The notes under the pieces are model-generated. The model ran no database searches and was not told the DNA's origin. It saw only the letters and a program-made list of their open reading frames with translations. DNA of 15,591 nt from Croceicoccus sp. (lineage in GTDB: Bacteria > Pseudomonadota > Alphaproteobacteria > Sphingomonadales > Sphingomonadaceae): contig JAPYSD010000032.1 of NCBI GenBank assembly GCA_029936705.1, positions 1 to 15,591 on the forward strand, read 5' to 3'. Of the stretch, positions 1-7,707 are shown piece by piece; within the stretch, counting starts at the first letter, position 1; each line of letters opens with the position of its first letter. The position numbers and the translations under genes are program-made.

Positions 1-1404
1 GGCTTCCCCGGCGTCGATCTGCCGAGCGGCAAGACCTCGATCCTCGACAGCCCCGGTTTCGCCTTGGCGGCGTCGTCGCTGTTCAGCATTGCGGGCGGCA
101 CCAACAGCCAGTTCGGCCAGATCGGCAGCATGGCGGGCAGCATCGGCGGTCAGGCGCTGGGCAGCAGCCTTGCGGCGCTGGGTGCGTTCGGCGGCCCGTT
201 GGGGGCCGTGGGCGGTGCCATTCTGGGCGGTGTCTTCGGTGACCTGATCGGCGGGATCAGGAACCCGAACCGGACGGCTCGCGCGCTGGTCACCGGACCG
301 GGCAGCATCGATGTCGCCGGCAAGGACAAGGGCAACTATGGCGCGGCGAGCGGGCTGGGAGGGTCGTTGCTGGACGGTCTGCAGCAGATCGCGGACGCGC
401 TCGGCGCGGAGCTGGGCAATTTCTACACCACCATCGGGGTGCGCGGCGGCGATTTCAGGGTAAATACCGATGGTACCAGCCTGAAGAAGAAGAATGGCGC
501 CATCGACTTCGATGGCGATCAGGAGGCTGCACTTCGCTTCGCGATGGCAGATGCTATTGCCGATGGTGCGCTCAAGGGCATTTCGGACGCTTCGCAGCGG
601 ATCCTGAAGGAAGGTTCGGGCAACCTCGAAGAGGCAATCGAGAAGGCTGTCCTGATCGAGAGCATTCCCAGGCTGCTGCGCGAACGGCTCGACCCGCTGG
701 GTGCGGCGCTGGATGCCATCGACGAGAAGTTCCGCAAGGTGGCCGACGCGCTGCGCGAGGGCGGTGCCAGCGCCGAGCAGATCGCGCAGGCGCGCGAGTT
801 GTGGAAGCTGGAGCGCGAGGACGCGATCAGCCAGATCGGCGATGCGTCCGAGAGCCTGAAGACCTTCCTGAACAGCCTGAACGCCGGGTCGAACAGCCCG
901 CTGTCGCTGCGGCAGCAACGGGCCGAGGCCGAGGCGCAGCTGAAGCCCTATATCGACCAGATCCGCGATGCGGAGGTGGCGCAGGCGGAACTCGACCGGC
1001 TGAAGGCCAGCGGCGCGAGCTCCAGTGACATCTCGGCCGCCGAGGAGGCTGCCCGGCTCGCGGCAGGCAAGATCGACCAGCAGGGGTTCCAATCCGCGTC
1101 CCAGCTCCTGCTGGGGCTTGCGCGGCAGACCGATGCGAGCGGCGGCGGTTTCTTCGCCGAGTTCGACCGCATCCGGCAGCTGACCGGCAGCGCGATCGGC
1201 CTGATCGACGGGGCAGTGAAACAGCCAGGCGAGGGCAAGGATCCGTTCAGCGAGCTGACTGCCGAAAGCACGAAGGTGAGCGCCGAACTGCTGGCCGATG
1301 CCATCCCGCTATTGAAGTCGATCAATGACCGGCTCGCTGGCCGCGCTGGCGACCCGACCGGCAGCAGCTGGTTCTGGGATCCACGGCAGTACCAGGCAGC
1401 ATGA
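1..1404 (+). CDS. Phage tail tape-measure protein, C-terminal part (5' end outside window)
   Basis: The frame is open from base 1, so this is the C-terminal 467 residues of a longer protein; the TTG at 64 is not a real start. In the family, the tape measure sets tail length and sits inside the tail tube. Visible are a Gly/Ala-rich hydrophobic stretch (about residues 35-85 of the visible part, with repeated GG and small residues) of the type seen as membrane-like segments in tape measures, followed by long helical, Glu/Arg/Ala-rich stretches with coiled-coil character to the C-terminus. The stop overlaps the next start (ATGA at 1401-1404), typical of a tail operon. The position just upstream of tail-tip genes supports the call. 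A different large tail protein is possible because the diagnostic N-terminal part is missing. Confidence 0.75.
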   Translation, partial: GFPGVDLPSGKTSILDSPGFALAASSLFSIAGGTNSQFGQIGSMAGSIGGQALGSSLAALGAFGGPLGAVGGAILGGVFGDLIGGIRNPNRTARALVTGPGSIDVAGKDKGNYGAASGLGGSLLDGLQQIADALGAELGNFYTTIGVRGGDFRVNTDGTSLKKKNGAIDFDGDQEAALRFAMADAIADGALKGISDASQRILKEGSGNLEEAIEKAVLIESIPRLLRERLDPLGAALDAIDEKFRKVADALREGGASAEQIAQARELWKLEREDAISQIGDASESLKTFLNSLNAGSNSPLSLRQQRAEAEAQLKPYIDQIRDAEVAQAELDRLKASGASSSDISAAEEAARLAAGKIDQQGFQSASQLLLGLARQTDASGGGFFAEFDRIRQLTGSAIGLIDGAVKQPGEGKDPFSELTAESTKVSAELLADAIPLLKSINDRLAGRAGDPTGSSWFWDPRQYQAA

Positions 1405-1763
1405 GCGCCCTTCCCGCTGATATCGTTCGCGCGACGCGGCAGGCGCGGATCGTGCGCCGCACCGATACCGCGATCCAGTCCGCCTTCGTAAAGGCGCGCG
1501 ACCAGGGCGACGATCCACAGGCCGGCTATTTCCAGAGTGCCGCCGATGCGAGTGCGGCGCTCGAGGCGCAGGCGGCGCTGATCGGCACGTTCCGCCGCCG
1601 CTTCAGCGCGCGGATCGCGGGGCCGGTCTGGATCGACCCGCTGACCGAAGTGCCGAGCTGGCACCTGACCGACAGCGAAACCGACATGGACGATGACGTG
1701 ATCGTGACGCGGATCGAAATCGATCTGGAGGAAGAAGTGACGCTGGCAGAGGTAATCGGCTGA
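1401..1763 (+). CDS. Small conserved-type tail-operon protein, function unknown
   Basis: This is a 120-aa protein that I do not recognise as a named family. The start ATG overlaps the preceding stop (ATGA), and its own stop TGA shares one base with the next start at 1763, so translation is coupled on both sides. The N-terminal half is Arg/Ala-rich and predicted helical; the C-terminal third is strongly acidic (a DMDDD run followed by EEE). There is no signal peptide, membrane segment or cysteine. The position between tape measure and Dit-like gene suggests a minor tail-tip or assembly protein, as small proteins commonly occupy that slot in siphophages. That role is inferred from context only. 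Confidence 0.8.
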   Translation: MSALPADIVRATRQARIVRRTDTAIQSAFVKARDQGDDPQAGYFQSAADASAALEAQAALIGTFRRRFSARIAGPVWIDPLTEVPSWHLTDSETDMDDDVIVTRIEIDLEEEVTLAEVIG

Positions 1764-2569
1764 TGGCGAATGCAATCCTGCTGGAGCCCAAGGCGATGGC
1801 CAGCATCACTGCCAGTGCCACGGCTGCCGGCTATGATGCCGCCAATATCGCGCTCGACCCGTCGGGCGTCGTTTGGAACAGCGGCGCGGGCTCCTCCACG
1901 CGCAGCCTGACCATCGACATGGGCGCGAACACCGCGATCGATTGCATCGTGCTGACGGGGCTGGCTGGCGCGCAGGCGGGCTGGACGTGGACGATAGACC
2001 TCGCCACGGCGGCGCAGGGAGCGTTCTCCGGCAGTTTCTGGACCAGCAGCAGTGCCGACCTGCTGGCGGGCAGCGTCATGCCCGAGAGCGGGCTGGGGCG
2101 GGCGTTCTGGCAGGCCGAGGAGGGGGCGCCCTCCGCAGCACGCTATGTCCGCATCAATTTCGCCGGTCTGGGCGGCGCGGCGGTGCAGGTCAGCCGCGTC
2201 GCGATCGGTGCGAAGATCCAGCTCGACCGCAATTTCCAGTACGGCGCGGCCCACGGCGTCCGCCCGATGGGATCGGCCGATTTCTCGACCCGGGGCGCGC
2301 TGCTGGCGCGGGCGGGCGTGCGGCTGCGCGGGCTTGGCATCAGTTTCCTGCATGCCCACCGTGACGAGGTCGAGGAGAAGATCAACCCGCTGTTCGAGCG
2401 TGTCGGCAATAACCGCCCGATCGCGATCATTCGCGACCCCGCGCCGCACGAGCAGCGGCAGAACCGCATCTATTTCGGCGTGCTGACGGGCAATCTGGGC
2501 ACGATCAATCGCAGGCCGGGCGGATGGCAGGCCGACTTCAACTTGGTCGACCTGGAGCCGGTTGCGTGA
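1763..2569 (+). CDS. Tail-tip protein, Dit-like / discoidin-like N-terminal domain
   Basis: A 268-aa protein with start ATG sharing one base with the preceding TGA and an AGAGG ribosome site at 1748-1752. The first ~150 residues look like a galactose-binding (discoidin/F5-8C) beta-sandwich: the pattern SLTIDMGANTAIDCIVLTGL resembles the conserved strand around the family's buried aspartate, followed by ARYVRINF, typical of the last strands. The C-terminal ~110 residues have mixed strands and a helix. In siphophages, proteins between tape measure and hub form the distal tail ring that joins tube to tip; I infer that role here from position. A carbohydrate-binding role for the N-terminal domain is also possible. 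No cysteine-based or catalytic motif is seen. Confidence 0.7.
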   Translation: MANAILLEPKAMASITASATAAGYDAANIALDPSGVVWNSGAGSSTRSLTIDMGANTAIDCIVLTGLAGAQAGWTWTIDLATAAQGAFSGSFWTSSSADLLAGSVMPESGLGRAFWQAEEGAPSAARYVRINFAGLGGAAVQVSRVAIGAKIQLDRNFQYGAAHGVRPMGSADFSTRGALLARAGVRLRGLGISFLHAHRDEVEEKINPLFERVGNNRPIAIIRDPAPHEQRQNRIYFGVLTGNLGTINRRPGGWQADFNLVDLEPVA

Positions 2570-4992
2570 ACTCCTACCTGATCCGGATCGATGCGCAGGA
2601 CGGCGCGGGCGATCCGCTGGTGCTGCGGCTTGCAAGCCACGATCACCATGCGGTCTGCCATCTGGATGGTGCGGTCTGGTGGCCGTTCATCGCGCGCCTG
2701 CCCGCGCTGCGCTATGACTTCTTCGGCGGCGACTTTCGCGGGGCGATCACCGCGCCGGTCGCGAACTTCTCGGCAGCAACTCTTGGTTGGCCCGGCTTTC
2801 TTTCGGCCCGGTTCGCTGGCGCGCGTTTTCGGCTGTGGTCCGGCGAGATCGGCGGCGATTTCGCCAGCTACACGCTGCGCTTTGACGGGCTAATCGGCGC
2901 AGAGCCGCAGATCGATCGCGGCATCGCCCAGTTCGAAGCCGGACCGGACGACGCGTGGCTCGACAAGCCGCTGCTGACATTGTTCGAGGGTACGGGCGGG
3001 CTGGAGGGGCCGGACGATCTGGAAGGCCAGCCCAAGCCGCTGGCGCTGGGCACGCTGCGCTTCGCCGCGGGCACACAGATCGATGCGGTCGACAACATCT
3101 GGTGCGTGTCCGGGCACGGCGCGATTCAGGACGTGACGGCTGTCTATGACCGGGTGGCGAGCCTTGGCCCCAGCCATGGCGATTTCGCGAACATCGGCGT
3201 GCTTCAGGCGGCGACGATCCCGAACGGCAGCTGGGCGACCTGTCTTGCCGAGGGGCTGGTCCGTTTCGGCGCGCCGCCCGACGGCAAGGTGAGTTTCGAC
3301 GTCGAGGGCGACAACGCTGGCGCGGGCGGCTTCGCTGAACTGCCGGGCGAGGTGATTGGCCGCATTGCCGAGATCGCGGGCGGCACGGTGGACAGCGCGA
3401 ACCTGGAGGCGCTGGATCTGGCGCGCCCTTGGCCGCTGGCGGTGGACATCACTAGCCAGACCACGGCGCGGCAGGCGATACAGGAGATCGCCGACAGCAT
3501 CGGCGCAGTCGCGGGCATCAGCTGGACGGGCAGGCTGTTCGTACAGCCGCTGAGCTTCGGTGCCGCCAGCATGACGCTGGCGACCGATGGCAGCGCGATG
3601 CCGCAGGTTGGCGAGATCTCGGCGCTGCCGGTCTCCGCACCGTTCTGGCGGCTTGCCACGCGGGCGGAGCCGACATGGGTTGTGCATGATCCGGGCGAGG
3701 TCGCGAGCGGGTACAATTATCGCGGCGAGTGGAATGCCGCGCGCGTCTATCGGCTCGACGACTGGGTGGTGATGCCGGACGGCAGCACGTGGGTCTATAT
3801 CTACCCGACGCCCAGCAGCGGGAACGAGCCGGGGCCGGGCAGTGCCTATTGGGCTGAGTTCGAGGGCGGTCGGGGCATCACGACGACGCGCTGGCCCGCG
3901 CTGCCGCCGGACAATCCGATGGTGGGCAGCCTGTATTTCGATCAGTTCATGAAGCCGTTCCGCTTCGAAGGCTATCCGCTGGAGTTCGAGGGTGACCCGC
4001 TGGAATTCGAGGGCGATCCGCTGTGGGGGCCGGGCTGGGTCAGCGTTCGCGACCGGGCGCTGGAAGACGTGGTCAACGACCTGCAGGCGCTGGACGACGA
4101 CAGCGTGTTCACCGTGGTCGAGAAGAAGATCGCGATCGACCGCAACCGCTGGCTGCAGAACGTCTATCAGGGGCTGCTCGCGCAGGGTGCGGCGGTCGGG
4201 TACGACACAAGCGCGCTGACGGCGGCCTGGACGTCCTATGTCGCGGTGCGCGATTCCATCTCGCCCGCTTGGAACGATCTGTCGGCCCCGTCGGACTTCG
4301 GCGGGGTGCCGTGGGACGCGGTTCTGGACGAGCTGGAGCAGGCGATCGCCGCGGCGCAGGCGGCGATAACCGGCGGCGCGGGCGTCGAGGTCATTCCGCC
4401 CGAGGACCAGCAGGTGCAGCTTGACGGCGACAGCAATGCGGAAAGCGGCGAATGGCCGCGCACCCTGACGCCGACGGTCAAGCGCGGATCGCACGACATC
4501 CGCGACGATGACGATGCAAGCTATGCGATCACGGTTACCGGGGACGTGACGGCAACGGTGAACAACACGGCTGCGGATCCGGACAAAGGCAAGATCACCG
4601 TGACGGCAGGGACGGACGGCACGGTCGAGCTGACCGTCACCGTCTCCGGCTTCGTCTATGGTCCGTACACGATCTCGATCACGCCGAAGGCCAACAAGAA
4701 CTTCTTCGGCACGGCGGCGAGCGGCGGCACCGACCTGGGCAACGGGATGATCATGACTTGGCGCGAGATCAACGTGGGCGGCAATGCCACGGCGAAGTTC
4801 GATTACGGCGGCGACTATGTCTATTCGACCTTTGCGCACGCATGGATTTCGGGCGGCAATGGCGGAAACAACGCCCAAGATAACAACCCCTATATCGATT
4901 ACGACAATGGCGGCGACCAGCTGGACGGGGCGTGGGTGACGCAGGCCCGCGACGATGCCTGCCCGGCCAAGCTGATGGCGATAGGGCAATAA
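2566..4992 (+). CDS. Tail-tip hub / fibre protein with CBM-like, repeat, Ig-like and fibre-end segments
   Basis: I chose GTG 2566 (808 aa): it overlaps the preceding stop as GTGA and has GGAG at 2554-2557, whereas the in-frame ATG at 2524 lies deep in the upstream gene. Residues 1 to about 380 are a beta-rich hub-like region that I cannot name. Residues ~382-432 resemble a carbohydrate-binding module 5/12 (aromatic pattern YRGEWNAARVYRLDDWV then SAYWAEF). Residues 467-487 are three copies of a seven-residue repeat (FEG-PLE). Residues ~633-710 look like a bacterial Ig-like domain of Thr/Val-rich strands. The last ~95 residues contain NGMIMTW and beta strands like phage fibre ends (gp53-like). 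The modular layout fits a tail-tip protein that contacts the cell surface. Assignment to a specific hub family is uncertain. Confidence 0.75.
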   Translation: MNSYLIRIDAQDGAGDPLVLRLASHDHHAVCHLDGAVWWPFIARLPALRYDFFGGDFRGAITAPVANFSAATLGWPGFLSARFAGARFRLWSGEIGGDFASYTLRFDGLIGAEPQIDRGIAQFEAGPDDAWLDKPLLTLFEGTGGLEGPDDLEGQPKPLALGTLRFAAGTQIDAVDNIWCVSGHGAIQDVTAVYDRVASLGPSHGDFANIGVLQAATIPNGSWATCLAEGLVRFGAPPDGKVSFDVEGDNAGAGGFAELPGEVIGRIAEIAGGTVDSANLEALDLARPWPLAVDITSQTTARQAIQEIADSIGAVAGISWTGRLFVQPLSFGAASMTLATDGSAMPQVGEISALPVSAPFWRLATRAEPTWVVHDPGEVASGYNYRGEWNAARVYRLDDWVVMPDGSTWVYIYPTPSSGNEPGPGSAYWAEFEGGRGITTTRWPALPPDNPMVGSLYFDQFMKPFRFEGYPLEFEGDPLEFEGDPLWGPGWVSVRDRALEDVVNDLQALDDDSVFTVVEKKIAIDRNRWLQNVYQGLLAQGAAVGYDTSALTAAWTSYVAVRDSISPAWNDLSAPSDFGGVPWDAVLDELEQAIAAAQAAITGGAGVEVIPPEDQQVQLDGDSNAESGEWPRTLTPTVKRGSHDIRDDDDASYAITVTGDVTATVNNTAADPDKGKITVTAGTDGTVELTVTVSGFVYGPYTISITPKANKNFFGTAASGGTDLGNGMIMTWREINVGGNATAKFDYGGDYVYSTFAHAWISGGNGGNNAQDNNPYIDYDNGGDQLDGAWVTQARDDACPAKLMAIGQ
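3964..4026 (+). repeat. Three tandem 21-base in-frame repeats in the hub gene
   Basis: Three consecutive 21-base units encode FEGYPLE, FEGDPLE and FEGDPLW (residues 467-487 of the hub protein). Copies two and three are nearly identical at DNA level apart from silent changes, so the copies are old enough to have drifted but kept the peptide. They sit between the CBM-like segment and a helical region, so they may act as a short linker. Confidence 0.85.
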
Positions 4993-5001
4993 GGACGAGA
5001 C

Positions 5002-5403
5002 ATGGCGACACAGGTTGAGCAGCTTCCGAATTTCGCGACGGCGGATATTCCGGAGGTCTATCTCTACGGGATCAAGAAGGGCACGCCGAACAGCCAGGGG
5101 CTGGTGCCGGTCAGTTCGCTGGGCGATGTCGATCTGCCCGGTGGGGGAACCACCTCGCAGGAATGGGCGCCGAACTGGACGGGCGATGCGAGCTGGTATC
5201 TGCCAGCCAGCGAAGCGATGCAGATCGCGCAGGGCAACGCCAAGATCGGCACCGGGACGATCACCTTCGCGAAGTCGACTACTGCCGCGCCGGGCACTTT
5301 CACCACCACGACGCTTCCCGTCACACTGGAGGCCGGGGCCTGGCTGCGCGTCACGGCTACGGGCGTCTCCGGCTTCTGCGCCACGCATCTGAGGCGCGTC
5401 TGA
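5002..5403 (+). CDS. Small fibre-associated protein, paralogue of the protein at 10231
   Basis: A 133-aa protein with start ATG preceded by AAGGACGAG and stop sharing one base with the next ATG. The C-terminal ~70 residues (from YLPASEAMQIAQGN, through IGTGTITFAKST, to LEAGAWLRVTA) match the C-terminal half of the 119-aa protein at 10231-10590 (YASEAMTLAQQ, IGTVTYEKST, LEEGAWLKISA). The N-terminal halves differ. Both genes are followed directly by a large fibre-like gene. I infer a small beta-rich structural or attachment module that works with the fibre. There is no signal peptide or membrane segment, and I do not recognise a named family. Confidence 0.8.
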   Translation: MATQVEQLPNFATADIPEVYLYGIKKGTPNSQGLVPVSSLGDVDLPGGGTTSQEWAPNWTGDASWYLPASEAMQIAQGNAKIGTGTITFAKSTTAAPGTFTTTTLPVTLEAGAWLRVTATGVSGFCATHLRRV

Positions 5404-6626
5404 TGCTGATCGGGGGAATGCCTCATCCGCAAGGCACGCCTGAACCTGCCTTCTGGCAAAGCATCCATCGTTTTACGGTAGCCAGCGCGAATGGAACGCA
5501 AAACGTTGTCGTTCCCGGTCTTGGCTTTACGCCCAAGCTGGCGCTGTTCATCACGAACGACATCGGAATCGGGGCAGGCTCCAGCACGAACTGCGCGGGC
5601 AGCTTCGGCGCGTTTGATGGAGCGAGTCAATGGTCGAGCGCGTGGCAGCAGTTTGATGCGTACTCGGCGAGTGGCGCTGGCCAGTTCCGCAAAGCCTCAA
5701 CAGACAAGGCTTTGCGGATCATAGGCACCACGGAAGCGAACGCCGTTTCCTTTATACCTGGCGGTGTTGCTCTAAACGTCACATTCGTGACGTTCGCACC
5801 GATTGTTACCGTAATTTTCTTCGGCGGCACCAGTTATAGCGCGAAGACCGGTGTTTCCGACACTGTTGGCGGCCCGCGCAATATCCCGCTCGGGTGGCGG
5901 CCCGACGCTATGCTGTTCCACACCGTGAACTGGTCAGATCCCCTCGACGCGATCACGCGCGACGGCTGCTACGTTGTTGAAGGTTTTGCCAGCTTTGACG
6001 GATCCACGATCCGGCAATGTTCGCTGTCTCATCGATCCGATGGCGGTTCTACTCCCAAAGTCACTCGTTCGGCGCTTCGCGATAACGCCGCACTTTGCCT
6101 TCCCACGGCAGGAGGTGCGATTCAGGCAGTAACCGCATCGGCAAATGCGACCAGCATGACGATGACTTCGGGCGCCGGTAACACCAATTATTTCGGCTAT
6201 ATCGCCATGAACTTCGGGGGGGCTGCGCAGGCATGGGCTGGCGTCGTCAACAGCCCTACAGCCACAGGCCTTCAGAGCATCACCGGCCCGGGATTTACTC
6301 CCAGCCTCGGCATGATGCTGGTAAGCGATATGCCTGCCGTGAACACATGGTATGACAACGGCAACGCCATGGGATGGGGCTGGTCGACCTTCGCGCAAGG
6401 CGTTGAGTTCTGCAACGCCTATCAGATCCGCGACAACTTGGACCCTACCGACGCGAACACCTTCGAAGCCGACATCGCGATTAAAGTGCCGGACCACACC
6501 GCCGCGCCCAATTTCGTGGCCAACCTAGACAGCCTTACAAGCAGCGGGCCGCGTTTCCTTTTCACGAACGTTGATGGCGTAGTCTGCAAATGGCCGTCGC
6601 TGTTTATCGGCGAATCTGCCGCTTAG
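5403..6626 (+). CDS. Tail-fibre-like protein made of three degenerate repeats
   Basis: The start is ATG 5403 (407 aa), sharing a base with the preceding TGA and led by GAGG at 5391-5394; upstream in-frame starts lie inside the preceding gene. The protein is beta-rich with little charge. A motif of the type G-x-GF-x-P followed by hydrophobic strands occurs at residues 39-44 (GLGFTP) and 295-300 (GPGFTP), with a variant LGWRP at 163-167. Each is followed about 25-35 residues later by a similar aromatic stretch (FGAFDGA, FASFDGS, WSTFAQG), so the protein looks like a triplicated domain of about 125-130 residues. This repeat style is common in phage receptor-binding fibres; that role is inferred. 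No enzyme motif is seen. Confidence 0.75.
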   Translation: MLIGGMPHPQGTPEPAFWQSIHRFTVASANGTQNVVVPGLGFTPKLALFITNDIGIGAGSSTNCAGSFGAFDGASQWSSAWQQFDAYSASGAGQFRKASTDKALRIIGTTEANAVSFIPGGVALNVTFVTFAPIVTVIFFGGTSYSAKTGVSDTVGGPRNIPLGWRPDAMLFHTVNWSDPLDAITRDGCYVVEGFASFDGSTIRQCSLSHRSDGGSTPKVTRSALRDNAALCLPTAGGAIQAVTASANATSMTMTSGAGNTNYFGYIAMNFGGAAQAWAGVVNSPTATGLQSITGPGFTPSLGMMLVSDMPAVNTWYDNGNAMGWGWSTFAQGVEFCNAYQIRDNLDPTDANTFEADIAIKVPDHTAAPNFVANLDSLTSSGPRFLFTNVDGVVCKWPSLFIGESAA

Positions 6627-6673
6627 CCCTGAACTCCGGGGCCAGATACCCCCTGACTGATTATGAGGTCGCC

Positions 6674-6700
6674 ATGAAATACCCTGCAGGTGCGGGCTGA
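6674..6700 (+). CDS. Possible 8-codon leader ORF
   Basis: ATG 6674 is preceded by GAGG (6665-6668, good spacing), encodes only MKYPAGAG, and stops at TGA 6698-6700, whose last base is the first of the next start. The downstream gene has no strong ribosome site of its own, so this mini-ORF could deliver ribosomes to it by coupling. It could equally be chance. Confidence 0.25.
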   Translation: MKYPAGAG

Positions 6701-7122
6701 TGCCGCTTGCCGAGTTCGATGCCAATGACTGGTCCGACATCATGCGCTGGTGGTCCTTCGTTGGCGCGGCGCAGGCGCTGCCCGCGATCGGCAAGGGGAT
6801 CGCCATCGTGCGCGCCAAAATCCGCAGCGGGCGCCGGACGGTGGTGCTGCCGCTGATCACACTGGTTTATGCCGGATCGGCGCTGATGGGTTTCCTGACG
6901 TTCGTGCTGATCGCGGGCAGCATCATCCCGTTCACCTCGCGGATTTCGGGCTTCGGGCTCGATCACTGGATCTTCGAAAGCGTGATGGCGGTGGCCTGGT
7001 CGCTCGGCGCGGGCGGTGCCTGGCTGGCGGCGGTGGCGTTCTCTCGCGCGCGCAAGATGCGGATGCTGGCGGCGGGGTGCTGGTTTGCAGCGGTTTGCCT
7101 CGTCGCGACCGCGACCGCCTGA
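6700..7122 (+). CDS. Small integral membrane protein, function unknown
   Basis: A 140-aa protein with an amphipathic N-terminus rich in Asp and Trp, a basic loop (RAKIRSGRR, about residues 38-46), then roughly three hydrophobic segments (about 47-78, 91-113 and 118-139). The basic loop before the first long hydrophobic stretch favours a cytoplasmic N-terminus. It ends one base before the next gene, also a membrane protein, and lies just upstream of the endolysin. A role in lysis timing or holin function is possible from context, but I do not recognise a holin family. The start is the ATG overlapping the stop of the mini-ORF; no strong ribosome site is seen. Confidence 0.75.
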   Translation: MPLAEFDANDWSDIMRWWSFVGAAQALPAIGKGIAIVRAKIRSGRRTVVLPLITLVYAGSALMGFLTFVLIAGSIIPFTSRISGFGLDHWIFESVMAVAWSLGAGGAWLAAVAFSRARKMRMLAAGCWFAAVCLVATATA

Positions 7123-7123
7123 C

Positions 7124-7663
7124 ATGGTGCCGGGAGGGGGCGAGGCCGCTGCGAAGTACGGCCCGGCCATGGTGATCGCGGCGCTGGGCGCGCTCGACCC
7201 GCTGGCCGCAGCGATCGCGTTCGGCATGGTGACGGGCTGGGCCACGCTGGCCGCGGTGAAATACGACGAGGGCCAGTCCTGGGCCGAGATCCGCAAGGCG
7301 ATGATCGTGGCGCTGATGGTCGGCGGCGCGGGCGCGCTGTTCGCGATCTTCATCGTGCGGGCGCTGCGGGCCGATCCGCTGGGCGCGGCGCTGATTTCCT
7401 GCGCCATCGCGTTCGGCGGAGTTCGCGCGATCAAGCGGCTGCTGGGCGGGACGATGAAGGTGCTGCTGTGGCTGTTCGACCAGCTCGCGCCGATGGTCGG
7501 CAAGATCGCGGACAAGCGGCAGGCGCAGGCGATCGAGATGGCGCGGCGCGGATCCGAGGAGCGCCGGCGGATGGCCGGGATCGTCGCGGGCGAGGACCGC
7601 GAGCAATTGCAGCAGATGGCCGAGCAGATCGACGATCCGCCGCCAGAGCCGAACCGAGACTGA
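7124..7663 (+). CDS. Membrane protein with charged C-terminal helix, function unknown
   Basis: I chose ATG 7124 (179 aa) because it follows the preceding stop by one base; the longer in-frame reading from 7016 runs inside the upstream gene. There are about three hydrophobic segments (roughly residues 14-42, 60-80 and 84-105). A hydrophilic, highly charged helical tail follows (about 120-179: KIADKRQAQAIEMARRGSEE style, ending in Pro- and Asp-rich residues), probably cytoplasmic. Membrane region plus charged tail, directly before an endolysin gene, is holin-like in outline but not diagnostic. The gene is followed at once by an intrinsic terminator at 7671, making it the last gene of its transcription unit unless antitermination occurs. 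Confidence 0.75.
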   Translation: MVPGGGEAAAKYGPAMVIAALGALDPLAAAIAFGMVTGWATLAAVKYDEGQSWAEIRKAMIVALMVGGAGALFAIFIVRALRADPLGAALISCAIAFGGVRAIKRLLGGTMKVLLWLFDQLAPMVGKIADKRQAQAIEMARRGSEERRRMAGIVAGEDREQLQQMAEQIDDPPPEPNRD

Positions 7664-7670
7664 AGCCTTC

Positions 7671-7694
7671 GCCCGCCGCCGAGCGGGCTTTTTT
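7671..7694 (+). terminator. Rho-independent terminator between membrane gene and endolysin
   Basis: A perfect six-base GC stem, GCCCGC (7671-7676) with GCGGGC (7683-7688), encloses a six-base loop and is followed by six T residues (7689-7694). It lies 7 bases after the stop at 7663 and 13 bases before the endolysin start. In a phage late operon this would act as an attenuator or be overridden by antitermination. Confidence 0.85.
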
Positions 7695-7707
7695 GTGGGA
7701 ATCGCAG

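Noticed and set aside
2524..2565. ATG 2524 as the hub gene start
   Set aside because: It would overlap the upstream gene by 46 bases; GTG 2566 has a proper ribosome site and the four-base overlap used repeatedly in this operon.
2890..5388. An 832-codon open frame on the minus strand
   Set aside because: It is antisense to the hub gene and the following small gene, whose plus-strand products have coherent domains and ribosome sites. The minus product is Arg/Ala-rich shadow sequence expected in high-GC DNA.
6636..6655. A possible terminator after the 407-aa fibre gene
   Set aside because: Only a four-base GGGG/CCCC stem with no T-run.
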